Below are positions 47,921 to 56,926 of a DNA stretch of 64,000 nucleotides, piece after piece (position 1 is the stretch's first letter; each line of letters begins with the position of its first letter). A program made the translations under genes and the position numbers. Below the pieces are notes generated by a model. It was not told where the DNA came from, did not search any database, and saw nothing but the letters and a program-made list of their open reading frames with translations. The stretch comes from Enterococcus sp. 4G2_DIV0659 (lineage in GTDB: Bacteria; Bacillota; Bacilli; Lactobacillales; Enterococcaceae), in contig NZ_NGLE02000001.1 in the NCBI RefSeq assembly GCF_002140715.2, forward strand, positions 2,384,001-2,448,000, read 5' to 3'.

Positions 47921-49597
47921 ATGAAGTTAAAGAAGTCATTTGCTTTTGGATTCATCACTTTATTTAGTTTATCACTAGCAGCGTGCGGTAATGGAGGCAC
48001 AAAAACAGACGATTCAGGTAGCTCAAAAGCAGCCGATGGCAAACCAAGCGGCGAGCAAATTTTACGTATCAATGAATTGCAAGAAATGCCAAGTGCTGAT
48101 TTATCAGTAGCGACAGACAAGATCAGTTTTACTGCATTAAATAATGTGTATGAAGGGATTTATCGTTTAAATTTAGATAATAAGCCAGAACCTGCTGGAG
48201 CTGCTGAAAAAGCAGAAGTCAGTGAAGATGGACTTACTTACAAAATTAAATTAAACGAAAAGTCTAAATGGTCAGACGGCAAACCTGTAAAAGCAGAAGA
48301 CTATGTTTACGGATGGCAACGGACAGTTGATCCTGCGACAGCTTCAGAATATGCCTACCTTTATGAATCAGTAAAAAATGGCGGAGATATTGCAGCAGGT
48401 AAGAAAGACAAAGCTGAATTAGGTATTAAAGCAGTGGGAGATTATGAGTTAGAAATCAATTTAGAAAAAGCAACTCCTTATTTTGATTATCTATTAGCGT
48501 TCCCATCATTCTTCCCGCAAAGAAAAGATATCGTGGAAAAATATGGTAAAGATTATGCAGCAAACAGTGACAATGCAGTTTACAACGGACCATTTGTTTT
48601 AGCTGATTTCGATGGACCAGGAACTGATACAGAATGGACATATAAGAAAAATAAAGAGTATTGGGATGCTGACACTGTCAAATTGGATGCCATTAAAACA
48701 AATGTAGTAAAAGAAGCACCAACTTCATATAATTTATTCCAAGATGGTCAAGCTGATGATATTCAATTAACTGGTGAGTTAGCACAACAAGCGGCAAACG
48801 ATCCACAATTAGTTATCCAAAAAGAAGCATCAACTCAATATATGGAATTAAACCAAATTGATAAAGATTCACCTTATAGAAACGCTAACCTAAGAAAAGC
48901 AATTGCTTATTCAATTGACCGTAAATCTTTAGTTGAAAAAATCCTAGGTGATGGCTCTGTAGAACCAAAAGGATTAGTACCAGCAGACATGTCAACAAGC
49001 CCAGATGGGAAAGAAGACTTCACTAAAGCGGCTGGAGACAAGATCGAATACAATAAAGAAAAAGCAAAAGAATATTGGGAAAAAGCGAAGAAAGAATTAG
49101 GTATTAAAACATTAGACATTGATATTTTATCTTCTGATGCTGATTCATCTAAGAAAACAGTAGAATTCGTTCAAAGTTCAATTCAAGACAACTTAGAAGG
49201 AACAAAAGTGACAGTAAGTCCAGTACCATTCTCAGTTCGTTTAGACCGTTCAAATAAAGGTGACTTTAAAGCTGTTATTGGTGGATGGGGAGCTGACTAT
49301 GTAGATCCAAGTAGTTTCTTAGATCTATTCCAAACAGGTGTGCCTTATAACCGTGGTCATTACAGCAATCCTGAATACGATAAGCTATTAAAATTAGCTT
49401 CAACGACAAATGCTAACGATCCTGAAAAACGTTGGGAAAACTTAGTTGATGCAGAGAAAACAATCATGGGCGACATGGGTGTCATTCCTCTGTTCCAAAA
49501 AGCAGAAGCTCACTTACGTGCTGAAAAAGTAAAAGATGTTGGTTTCCATCCAGCAGGTGCGCAATATGATTACAAATGGACATACATTTCAGAATAA
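47921..49597 (+). CDS. oppA: Oligopeptide ABC transporter substrate-binding lipoprotein OppA
   Basis: 558 residues. Lipoprotein signal with LSLAAC, Cys22 being lipidated. SBP_bac_5 domain: ILRINELQEMPSADLSVATD, SKWSDGKPVKAEDYVYGW, and ADYVDPSSFLDLFQTG near the C-terminus. It captures peptides for OppBCDF. It is followed by a cruciform-like hairpin and, on the other strand, a DUF3899 gene before oppB, so oppA is transcribed partly separately from oppBCDF. Possible target of the TldR encoded at the end of the operon. Confidence 0.96.
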   Translation: MKLKKSFAFGFITLFSLSLAACGNGGTKTDDSGSSKAADGKPSGEQILRINELQEMPSADLSVATDKISFTALNNVYEGIYRLNLDNKPEPAGAAEKAEVSEDGLTYKIKLNEKSKWSDGKPVKAEDYVYGWQRTVDPATASEYAYLYESVKNGGDIAAGKKDKAELGIKAVGDYELEINLEKATPYFDYLLAFPSFFPQRKDIVEKYGKDYAANSDNAVYNGPFVLADFDGPGTDTEWTYKKNKEYWDADTVKLDAIKTNVVKEAPTSYNLFQDGQADDIQLTGELAQQAANDPQLVIQKEASTQYMELNQIDKDSPYRNANLRKAIAYSIDRKSLVEKILGDGSVEPKGLVPADMSTSPDGKEDFTKAAGDKIEYNKEKAKEYWEKAKKELGIKTLDIDILSSDADSSKKTVEFVQSSIQDNLEGTKVTVSPVPFSVRLDRSNKGDFKAVIGGWGADYVDPSSFLDLFQTGVPYNRGHYSNPEYDKLLKLASTTNANDPEKRWENLVDAEKTIMGDMGVIPLFQKAEAHLRAEKVKDVGFHPAGAQYDYKWTYISE

Positions 49598-49624
49598 TCT
49601 AAATAGTTTTCAATAAATGAAGCT

Positions 49625-49726
49625 GAAACAGAAGTGCTAAGCTCTGAGAAATAAAAAGAAATTCACGGAAATTGGGTTTCAATTTCCGTGAATTTCAGCT
49701 TATTTTAACTGAGCTGCTTCTGTTTT
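49625..49726. terminator. Nested hairpin terminator after oppA
   Basis: A perfect 17-bp inner stem (GAAATTCACGGAAATTG / CAATTTCCGTGAATTTC) is enclosed by AAACAGAAG/CTTCTGTTT and AGCTC/GAGCT. The inner arm shares CGTGAAT and GCTTATTTT with hairpin family A. It separates oppA from the convergent DUF3899 gene. Confidence 0.75.
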
Positions 49727-49800
49727 GCCATTTACCTAAAATAGAAGCAAGCTTAGTCAGATTCAGAGGAGTTTATATTTCTCTCTCTTGCTATCTTTGC

Positions 49801-50139
49801 TCATAAAAAGTAAAATAATAAAGAAACAATCAGCAGGATACCACCAGTTTCAAGCCAGTAAAGCTGATGTGCTTTGCCAATCTCTGAAAATGGAATAAAT
49901 TCTTTCGGTTCATTTTTCTTTTTAAAACGAAAATGCATTTTCATAAAACGTTGGAAATTATCAAAAAATCCTGAGGACATAATCCAAAGGGCAACACCGA
50001 TAATCAGAAAGAACAATGAAACAATGAAGAAGGTATCCGATACAAAAGGGATAGTCAGTGACTGTTTTATTAATAGGTAAGTAAAAATACCGATGCTTGA
50101 GACCGCTGAGGTAATCAAGGGCCATTTAAAGTTTTTCAT
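49801..50139 (-). CDS. DUF3899 domain membrane protein
   Basis: 112 residues with three membrane helices (about 8-24, 35-55, 92-111) and a basic amphipathic middle (QRFMKMHFRFKKKNEPKEF). The DUF3899 family is of unknown function and often lies near oppA in enterococci and other lactobacillales. It is antisense to the opp genes, between oppA and oppB. Confidence 0.8.
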   Translation of the reverse strand: MKNFKWPLITSAVSSIGIFTYLLIKQSLTIPFVSDTFFIVSLFFLIIGVALWIMSSGFFDNFQRFMKMHFRFKKKNEPKEFIPFSEIGKAHQLYWLETGGILLIVSLLFYFL

Positions 50140-50222
50140 GTGCTCATCCTTATCTAAAATTTTCTATCCTTACTTTATCGAAAAAAGCTGATGAAGTCAA
50201 AATAATCTCGGAGGTGTCATTC

Positions 50223-51164
50223 TTGAACAGTTTTGGAAAATATTTTCTTAAACGGGTCTTCTTTATGATCATCACATTGTGGCTGATCGCAACGATTACG
50301 TTTTTCTTAATGCAATTATTACCAGGTACTCCTTATACCAACCAAGAAAAACTTAGTCCAGAAACAATCGCTATGTTGAACAAGCAGTCTGGCTTAGATA
50401 AACCGGTAATCGTTCAATATGGAATTTACTTAAAAAATCTTGTGGTAGGTGATTTTGGGATTTCATTCCAATTCAAAAACCAGCCAGTAGCAAAACTTCT
50501 AGCAGGTCGTATCGGACCATCCGTCCAATTAGGTGGACAAGCAATTATTTTTGGTACATTAGTAGGGATTCTTCTAGGAATCATCGCAGCAATGCGCCAA
50601 AATACTTGGGTAGATACATTAGCGACGTTAATGGCTATTTTAGGACGTTCGATTCCTAACTTCGTCTTTGCTGTATTACTACAATATGTATTTGCGATGA
50701 AATTAAAAGTCTTACCGATTGCAATGTGGAACGGTTTTGCATATACAATCCTTCCGACGATTGCTCTTGCGATGAGCCCGATGGCCGATTCCGCTAGGTT
50801 TATTCGAACCGAAATGGTTGAAGTTTTACATAGTGACTATGTAGAGCTAGCGCGTGCAAAAGGATTAAGCCGCTGGCAGGTTGCTTTTAGACACGGACTT
50901 AGAAACAGTTTGATTCCTTTGATTACGTTGTTAGGCCCACTTGCGGTTGGTTTGATGACAGGATCATTAGTTGTTGAAAATATTTTCGCTATTCCAGGTA
51001 TCGGTGAACAGTTTGTAAAATCAATTATGACAAACGACTATCCAACGATTATGGCGGTAACGATTCTTTATTCAGCTTTGTTAGTATTCGTTATTTTAAT
51101 CGTTGACTTACTTTATGGATTGATTGATCCAAGAATTCGTGTTTCAGGAGGTGCCAAAGGTTAA
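50223..51164 (+). CDS. oppB: Oligopeptide ABC transporter permease OppB
   Basis: 313 residues, six membrane helices, BPD_transp_1. The EAA loop VELARAKGLSRWQVAFRHGL contacts the ATPases. The TTG at 50223 is chosen: GGAGG lies 8 bases upstream, and the GTG at 50214 overlaps it. The stop overlaps the ATG of oppC by one base. First gene of oppBCDF-tldR. Confidence 0.95.
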   Translation: MNSFGKYFLKRVFFMIITLWLIATITFFLMQLLPGTPYTNQEKLSPETIAMLNKQSGLDKPVIVQYGIYLKNLVVGDFGISFQFKNQPVAKLLAGRIGPSVQLGGQAIIFGTLVGILLGIIAAMRQNTWVDTLATLMAILGRSIPNFVFAVLLQYVFAMKLKVLPIAMWNGFAYTILPTIALAMSPMADSARFIRTEMVEVLHSDYVELARAKGLSRWQVAFRHGLRNSLIPLITLLGPLAVGLMTGSLVVENIFAIPGIGEQFVKSIMTNDYPTIMAVTILYSALLVFVILIVDLLYGLIDPRIRVSGGAKG

Positions 51165-52216
51165 TGGAAACAGTTGACTTAAATAATGTCCCAGAAAAAA
51201 TCAAAGAAATACCTGCAAAAGAATTCCAACCTTTGGATACATCGACAACAAAGGAAAGAGAACGTATTGCAACACCGTCATTAAGCTTTTTACAAGATTC
51301 TTGGCGTCGATTGAAAAAGAATAAAGCGGCTGTAATTTCCTTAGCGTTTTTAGGAATTATCATCTTTATTTCGATTATCACGATTTGGGTGTCACCACAT
51401 GATCCGACACAGCAAAATGTTGCTTATATTAATTTACCGCCGCGTATTCCGTTTTTAGACAGTATTAATGGATTTAACGGTACAGCCAGTGTTGCTGGTA
51501 GAATGGTAGATAAATATGCACAAGCCAAAGTTCCAGACAATGTGAATTTCTATTTAGGAACAGACGGTTTAGGCCGCGATGTATTAAGTCGTCTATTCAT
51601 GGGAACACGTATTTCATTATTGATTGCGTTTATCGCAGCTTTGCTTGATATCACAATCGGTGTAACGTATGGATTGATTTCAGGATTATTAGGTGGTCGT
51701 GTAGATACAGTGATGCAGCGTGTCTTAGAAGTTCTTTCTGGTATTCCTAACTTAGTTGTTATGATCTTGATGCTGACTGTTTTTGATCCAGGTATTTTAT
51801 CAATCGTTTTAGCGATGGTTATTACCAACTGGATTTCAATGGCCAGAATCGTGCGGGCTCAGACCTTGAAACTAAAAGATCAAGAGTTTGTGTTAGCTGC
51901 TCAAACATTAGGTGAATCTCGTATGAAGATCGCCGTAAAACATATTTTGCCGAACATCTCAAGCGTAATCATCGTTCAAATGATGTTCAGTATTCCATCG
52001 GCAATTTTCTTCGAAGCGTTTCTAAGTTTCATCGGTTTAGGATTAAGACCGCCGACCGCTTCACTTGGAACATTATTAAATGAAGGATATAAAACGTTCC
52101 GTTTCCTTCCATATTTAATGTGGATTCCTGCCGTAACACTGTCAGTCGTAATGATTTGTTTCAACTTGTTAGCTGACGGACTACGTGATGCCTTCGATCC
52201 TAAGATGAAAGAGTAG
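51164..52216 (+). CDS. oppC: Oligopeptide ABC transporter permease OppC
   Basis: 350 residues: a 60-residue cytosolic N-terminus, six membrane helices and the EAA motif FVLAAQTLGESRMKIAVKHIL. AGGAGG lies upstream. Forms the channel with OppB. Confidence 0.95.
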   Translation: METVDLNNVPEKIKEIPAKEFQPLDTSTTKERERIATPSLSFLQDSWRRLKKNKAAVISLAFLGIIIFISIITIWVSPHDPTQQNVAYINLPPRIPFLDSINGFNGTASVAGRMVDKYAQAKVPDNVNFYLGTDGLGRDVLSRLFMGTRISLLIAFIAALLDITIGVTYGLISGLLGGRVDTVMQRVLEVLSGIPNLVVMILMLTVFDPGILSIVLAMVITNWISMARIVRAQTLKLKDQEFVLAAQTLGESRMKIAVKHILPNISSVIIVQMMFSIPSAIFFEAFLSFIGLGLRPPTASLGTLLNEGYKTFRFLPYLMWIPAVTLSVVMICFNLLADGLRDAFDPKMKE

Positions 52217-52221
52217 AGTGA

Positions 52222-53282
52222 ATGACTATGGAAAAAGTATTAGAAGTAAAAGACTTACAGATTTCTTTTGATACGTTTGCTGGGAAAGTAAATGCTATCC
52301 GTGGTGTTAGTTTTGATCTGTATAAGGGAGAAACTCTTGCAATCGTAGGAGAGTCTGGTAGTGGAAAATCAGTAACTACTAGAAGTATCATGCGATTATT
52401 GAGCAGCAATGCAAACATCGACAATGGAGAAATTCTGTTTAAAGGTGAAGATATTGTACACAAATCGGAAAAACAAATGCAAACCATTCGTGGTAAAGAA
52501 ATTGCAATGATTTTCCAAGATCCAATGACATCTTTAGATCCAACAATGCCAATCGGCAAACAAGTGGCTGAATCATTGATCAAACACAATAAAGTGTCAA
52601 AAAAGAAGGCTTGGATCAAGCATTAGAGCTATTGAAATTAGTAGGAATTCCAAACGCTGAAAAACGTTTGAAAAACTATCCTCACCAATTTTCAGGTGGA
52701 CAACGTCAACGTATCGTAATCGCGATCGCTTTGATTTGTTATCCAGAAGTTCTGATTGCTGATGAGCCAACAACAGCCTTGGATGTAACGATCCAAGCAC
52801 AAATTTTAGAACTATTAAAAGACTTACAACAAAAAATCAGCACATCAATCATCTTTATCACTCATGATTTAGGTGTAGTAGCAAACGTTGCTGATCGTGT
52901 AGCTGTAATGTATGGTGGTCGTCTTGTGGAAGTTGGGACATCAGAAGAAATTTTCTATAATCCTCAACATCCATATACATGGGGCCTACTTGGTTCAATG
53001 CCGACGATGGAAGGAACAGAAGACAAACTCTATGCGATTCCTGGTTCACCTCCGGATTTATTGGACCCACCAAAAGGAGATGCTTTTTATCCGCGTAATG
53101 AATTTGCGATGAAAATCGATGCAGAAGAAGCACCACCATACTTTGAAGTATCACCGACTCATAAAGCTGCAACGTGGTTATTAGCGCCTCAAGCGCCAAA
53201 AATCACTCCTCCAGCTGAAATTGTAAGACGTTGGGCGATTTATGCTGAACGCCATAATACGACTGCAGGAGGCGTTAAATAA
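52222..53282 (+). pseudogene. oppD: OppD ATPase, split by a -1 frameshift at A-AAA-AAG
   Basis: The N-terminal 134 codons (52222-52626) hold Walker A VGESGSGKSV and the Q-loop MIFQDPMTSLDPT; the remaining 223 codons (from 52611) hold the signature [11 protein letters not shown], Walker [12 protein letters not shown] and the OppD/F C-terminal domain. Both frames meet at TCAAAAAAGAAGG (52597-52609). A full-length protein of about 353 residues results if the ribosome slips -1 on A-AAA-AAG or if one A has been lost. OppF, in frame, starts where oppD ends. All catalytic motifs are intact, so the gene may still work. An A-run error in the sequence is also possible. Confidence 0.85.
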
Positions 53283-54241
53283 TGAGTGAAAAAAGAAAAG
53301 TACTTTTAGATGTTAAAGGACTAAAACAATATTTTAACGTTGGTCGTCCTGATGAAGTTAAAGCAGTTGACGATATTAGTTTTCATATCTATGAAGGGGA
53401 AACATTCGGGTTGGTTGGAGAATCTGGTAGTGGAAAATCAACGACTGGTCGTAGTGTGATCCGTTTATATGATCCGACTGATGGAGAAATCATTTTTGAT
53501 GGTGACGATATTAGCAAAATTCGTTCAAAATCAGCAATGCAGGCCTTTCGTCGTGAAGTGCAAATGATTTTCCAAGATCCTTATGCTTCGTTGAACCCTA
53601 GAATGAAAGTCAATGATATCATTGCTGAAGGGATCGACATCAACAATTTAGCCAAAGATGCTGCTGAACGTGAATCAAAGGTCAATGAATTACTAAAAGT
53701 TGTTGGACTTGATCCGAGCCACGGCACACGTTATCCACATGAATTTTCAGGTGGACAACGTCAACGTATCGGAATTGCGAGAGCTTTAGCTGTCGATCCC
53801 CGCTTTATCATTTGTGATGAGCCGATTTCAGCCTTAGACGTATCGATTCAAGCTCAAGTGGTCAACTTATTGCAAGACTTACAAAAAGATGCGGGACTAA
53901 CATATTTGTTTATTGCCCATGATTTATCAATGGTAAAACATATCAGTGACCGTATCGGTGTTATGCACAGTGGTAGATTATTGGAGATGGGTTCAAGTGA
54001 TGATGTGTATAACTTTGGTGTACATCCGTATACTGAAAGTTTATTATCAGCGATTCCTTTACCTGATCCAGACTATGAGCGTACGCGTAAACGAATCGTT
54101 TATAAACCTCAGCCAGAAGATAATAAAGAACGTAAACTAAGAGAAATCACACCAGAACATTATGTGTATTGTTCTGAAGATGAAGTTGAAGGTTACCGTG
54201 CAAAAATTGAAGAAAAAAAAGCCAAAGGGAATCAAGAATAA
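53282..54241 (+). CDS. oppF: Oligopeptide ABC transporter ATP-binding protein OppF
   Basis: 319 residues. Walker A VGESGSGKST, Q-loop MIFQDPYASLNPR, signature [11 protein letters not shown], Walker B FIICDEPISALD and the C-terminal oligo_HPY domain. Pairs with OppD to drive import. Followed by a terminator and then tldR. Confidence 0.96.
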   Translation: MSEKRKVLLDVKGLKQYFNVGRPDEVKAVDDISFHIYEGETFGLVGESGSGKSTTGRSVIRLYDPTDGEIIFDGDDISKIRSKSAMQAFRREVQMIFQDPYASLNPRMKVNDIIAEGIDINNLAKDAAERESKVNELLKVVGLDPSHGTRYPHEFSGGQRQRIGIARALAVDPRFIICDEPISALDVSIQAQVVNLLQDLQKDAGLTYLFIAHDLSMVKHISDRIGVMHSGRLLEMGSSDDVYNFGVHPYTESLLSAIPLPDPDYERTRKRIVYKPQPEDNKERKLREITPEHYVYCSEDEVEGYRAKIEEKKAKGNQE

Positions 54242-54259
54242 TTCCTTTGGGAAATAAAA

Positions 54260-54305
54260 TGCTAGCTAAGAAAAAAGAATCATTTTTTCTTAGCTAGGCT
54301 TTTTA
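54260..54305 (+). terminator. Terminator between oppF and tldR
   Basis: GCTAGCTAAGAAAAAA pairs with TTTTTTCTTAGCTAGG around a 5-base loop, followed by T5. tldR therefore needs readthrough or its own promoter in 54306-54390. Confidence 0.85.
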
Positions 54306-54390
54306 AAAAATGGGATGAAAAGCAAGAAGTAACGAATGAGCCTAGCGTTTTGGGGAACAATACATAGCTCATTGTTAAGGTGGTTAAATA

Positions 54391-55512
54391 ATGAAGGTGT
54401 TAAAAGCGTACAAATACAGACTTTACCCTACCTTATCGCAAGAAGTCTTTATCAAAAAAACATTTTCTTGCGTTCGACTAGTGCACAATCTTTTATTACA
54501 GGAAAGAATTCAGCTTTTTAAAACATTGAAAGAACAACCTGAACTAAAAGTGAAAATGCCGACACCTGCTCAATTTAAAAAAGAACACCCTTGTTTAAAA
54601 GAAGTAGATAGTTTAGCATTATCAAATGCACAAGTTTATTTGGATCGGGCATTCAAAAAATTTCATAGAGAAAAATCAGTGGGGTTTCCAAAATTAAAAC
54701 AAAAAAAAGATGCTGTTAGTTCGTATACAACAAATAATCAAAACGGCACGATTAAAATTATTGATGAAAAATATCTAAAAGTACCGAAACTAAAATCATT
54801 GATAAAAATGAAAATGCACCGTCCAATAATAGGGAAAATAAAGTCAGCAACAATTTCTTTATCGCCCAGCAATAAATATTTTGTTTCGATCTTGTGTGAA
54901 GCAGAAATACCTACAGTGGAAAAAACATACTCTGCTATCGGGATCACCTTAGGTACTTCGGAATTCGCTGTATTGTCTAATGGTAGACGTATCGACAATG
55001 ATAAATTTACAAAAGAATTTGAGCAGCGGATCACTAGAGAAGAACGAAAATTGACACGACGCAAAGAAATTGCTAAAGTAAAAGGAACTGATATCACCCA
55101 GCAAAAAAACTATCAGAAGCAAAAACTGAAAGTAGCAAAAATGCGGGAAAAATTAATGAATCAGCGTATTGATTTTTTGAATAAAATCACAACAGAACTA
55201 GTTAGAAAATATGATTTGATTTGCATAGAAGATATCCATCAAAATGATTTTTTTAGAAATAGTAAGCTACATCGAGGGGTTTCCGATGTCTCTTGGGCAT
55301 TATTTGTATCAAAACTAGAATACAAAGTATCTTGGTATAACAAACGATTAATTAAAGTTTCTGCATGCGGGAAATGTTCTGAACATTCAGATAATACACA
55401 GCTAAGTCAAATGTTTACTCAGGATATCAATGCTAAAAAAGGACAAAATGATTCAGAGACTGCAGCTAGTATTCAAGTATTAGTTCAAGGATTAAAAAAT
55501 ATACGAACATAA
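54391..55512 (+). CDS. tldR: TnpB-like nuclease-dead repressor (TldR)
   Basis: 373 residues, TnpB/IS605 OrfB fold: N-terminal MKVLKAYKYRLYPT, a helical recognition region, then RuvC. RuvC-I, normally GIDLG, reads GITLGT with Thr186 for the catalytic Asp. The RuvC-II Glu is kept (ICIEDIHQ, Glu280). The zinc ribbon keeps only one CxxC (Cys326, Cys329), and the RuvC-III DxNAA reads SETAA (Ser355). Two of three catalytic residues are therefore missing, the hallmark of TldR proteins, RNA-guided DNA-binding repressors described in enterococci next to oppF. AAGGTGG lies upstream of ATG. No TnpA and no IS ends were seen. Confidence 0.88.
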   Translation: MKVLKAYKYRLYPTLSQEVFIKKTFSCVRLVHNLLLQERIQLFKTLKEQPELKVKMPTPAQFKKEHPCLKEVDSLALSNAQVYLDRAFKKFHREKSVGFPKLKQKKDAVSSYTTNNQNGTIKIIDEKYLKVPKLKSLIKMKMHRPIIGKIKSATISLSPSNKYFVSILCEAEIPTVEKTYSAIGITLGTSEFAVLSNGRRIDNDKFTKEFEQRITREERKLTRRKEIAKVKGTDITQQKNYQKQKLKVAKMREKLMNQRIDFLNKITTELVRKYDLICIEDIHQNDFFRNSKLHRGVSDVSWALFVSKLEYKVSWYNKRLIKVSACGKCSEHSDNTQLSQMFTQDINAKKGQNDSETAASIQVLVQGLKNIRT

Positions 55513-55646
55513 AAAGTAAAGAACTGTAGGGACTACAGGGATAGCCTAGGGCATATAAGATAGATATAGCGTTTATTCGATCATTTATCTTTTTCTAGGA
55601 AATTACTAGTTTGACTAGTGATAGTTCACTAATTATTAGTTGATGA
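55440..55646 (+). ncRNA. Predicted TldR guide RNA (scaffold plus guide)
   Basis: The scaffold, which overlaps the 3' end of tldR (5' boundary uncertain), has CTGTAG-GGA-CTACAG (55524-55538), a longer CCTAG...CTAGG stem (55545-55599) with AAGATA/TATCTT inside, and ACTAG-TTTGA-CTAGT (55605-55619). It ends in GATAGTTCAC, the form seen at the right end of IS605-type elements where omega-RNA guides begin. The guide would be TAATTATTAGTTGATG (55630-55645). Its seed matches the oppA start region. A terminator follows at 55656. The 14-mer AGCGTTTATTCGAT inside the scaffold region also occurs at 22365. Confidence 0.68.
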
Positions 55647-55655
55647 AAAATAAAA

Positions 55656-55717
55656 AATTGCTTCATTTTATCGATTTAAGTAACTAGATGCTTAAAGGAT
55701 AGAATGAAGTTTTTTGT
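55656..55717 (+). terminator. Terminator of the tldR-guide RNA transcript
   Basis: CTTCATTTTATC pairs with GATAGAATGAAG (one G-U) around a 25-base loop, followed by six T, about 10 bases after the end of the proposed guide. Confidence 0.8.
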
Positions 55718-55808
55718 TTTGTAACCTAAAAAGTATAGTACAATATAGATAAGTAAAGAGAGACATGCGTCAATCACCTATAGATGAAAAATGAAAGGAA
55801 GCGAAAAA

Positions 55809-56609
55809 ATGACAGTAAAAATGATTGCGGTGGACATGGATGGCACTTTTTTAAATAGTCAACAAGATTATGATCGAGAAACCTTTGCTCAGTTGTATCA
55901 AATGATGAAACAAAAAGGAATTCGTTTTGTTATATCAAGTGGAAATCAATATTACCAACTTAAATCTTTTTTTCCAGAAATTGATGCGGAATTATCATTT
56001 GTGGCGGAAAATGGGGCTTACATTGTGAGCGAAGGCGAGGAAGTATTTACTGGTGAGATTGATCTTGAAACGGTTCATGAAGTATTGACTATTTTAGCGG
56101 ATTTTAAAGAAGGTCATACGATTCTTTGTGGAAAAAAGAGTGCCTATGTTGCTGAGCAGGAACCGAAATCGTTTATTGAACACGGTAGTAAGTATTACCA
56201 TCGATTAAAGAAAGTTCCTGATTTATTTGAGGTACAAGAGGACACTCTTTTTAAATTTGCGTTGAGTTTTCCTGTTGAACAAGTGGCGGACGTGTTAGGC
56301 CGATTAGAGGATGGATTAGAAGGGAAGCTTATTCCTGTATCCAGTGGACATGGGGATATTGATTTAATCATTCCAGGTATTCATAAAGCGCACGGACTGA
56401 TGAAATTACAAGAATTATGGGGGATAAAAAATCATGAAGTTGCAGCATTTGGCGATAGCGGAAACGATCTTGAAATGCTAAAACATGCAGGATACAGCTA
56501 TGTTATGAGTAATGGGCAACCCACAGTCAAAGTCGCTGCACAGGAAATTATTTTATCTAATGATGAGAATGGTGTATTGCTGAAAATACAAGAACTACTC
56601 CATATGTAA
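55809..56609 (+). CDS. Cof-type HAD family hydrolase
   Basis: 266 residues. HAD motif I DMDGTFLN, motif II SSGN, motif III region with Lys, and motif IV GDSGNDLEML; the C2B cap lies between (Cof/IIB). Probably a sugar-phosphate or flavin-phosphate phosphatase. ATG 55809 has AAAGGAAG upstream; the ATG at 55791 overlaps that site. Confidence 0.9.
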   Translation: MTVKMIAVDMDGTFLNSQQDYDRETFAQLYQMMKQKGIRFVISSGNQYYQLKSFFPEIDAELSFVAENGAYIVSEGEEVFTGEIDLETVHEVLTILADFKEGHTILCGKKSAYVAEQEPKSFIEHGSKYYHRLKKVPDLFEVQEDTLFKFALSFPVEQVADVLGRLEDGLEGKLIPVSSGHGDIDLIIPGIHKAHGLMKLQELWGIKNHEVAAFGDSGNDLEMLKHAGYSYVMSNGQPTVKVAAQEIILSNDENGVLLKIQELLHM

Positions 56610-56622
56610 ACGAGGAAAAGGA

Positions 56623-56666
56623 AGGCAGAAACCCAATCTCCCAAAATAAAGGGTTTCTGTCTTTAG
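56623..56666 (+). terminator. Terminator of the HAD gene
   Basis: AGGCAGAAACCC pairs with GGGTTTCTGTCT (one G-U), followed by TTT. Confidence 0.75.
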
Positions 56667-56678
56667 TCAAAAAAAGCA

Positions 56679-56707
56679 TTGACAAATCTAAATAAATAGA
56701 ATATACT
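56679..56707 (+). promoter_or_regulatory. Promoter of infC-rpmI-rplT
   Basis: TTGACA, 17 bases, TATACT: close to the sigma-A consensus. It starts the L20-controlled leader. Confidence 0.85.
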
Positions 56708-56714
56708 AATAAAG

Positions 56715-56850
56715 TTGAGAAATGAAAGCAGAAGCACCCGCTTCTCGCCTTAGTTGACACTGTCACTGGGCTGGATATTGGATTCCTTATATCATTGATA
56801 TAAGTCCGAATAATCGCGGGGTCTGTATTACAGAGCCTGTTTTTTATTGT
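56715..56850 (+). promoter_or_regulatory. Ribosomal protein L20 leader (attenuator)
   Basis: The leader begins GAAGCACCCGCTTCTCGCC, continues TTAGTTGACACTGTCACTGG with a GACACTGTC hairpin, and ends in the terminator GGGTCTGTA / TACAGAGCC then T6 (56820-56844). Position in front of infC and the sequence match the Firmicutes L20 leader, by which excess L20 stops transcription. Confidence 0.8.
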
Positions 56851-56926
56851 ATTTTTATACTAACGGACGTTTAGGAAAAGAGCTTAAGCAATGATTTTCT
56901 CTTAAAAAACTTGGAGGTGAATGACC

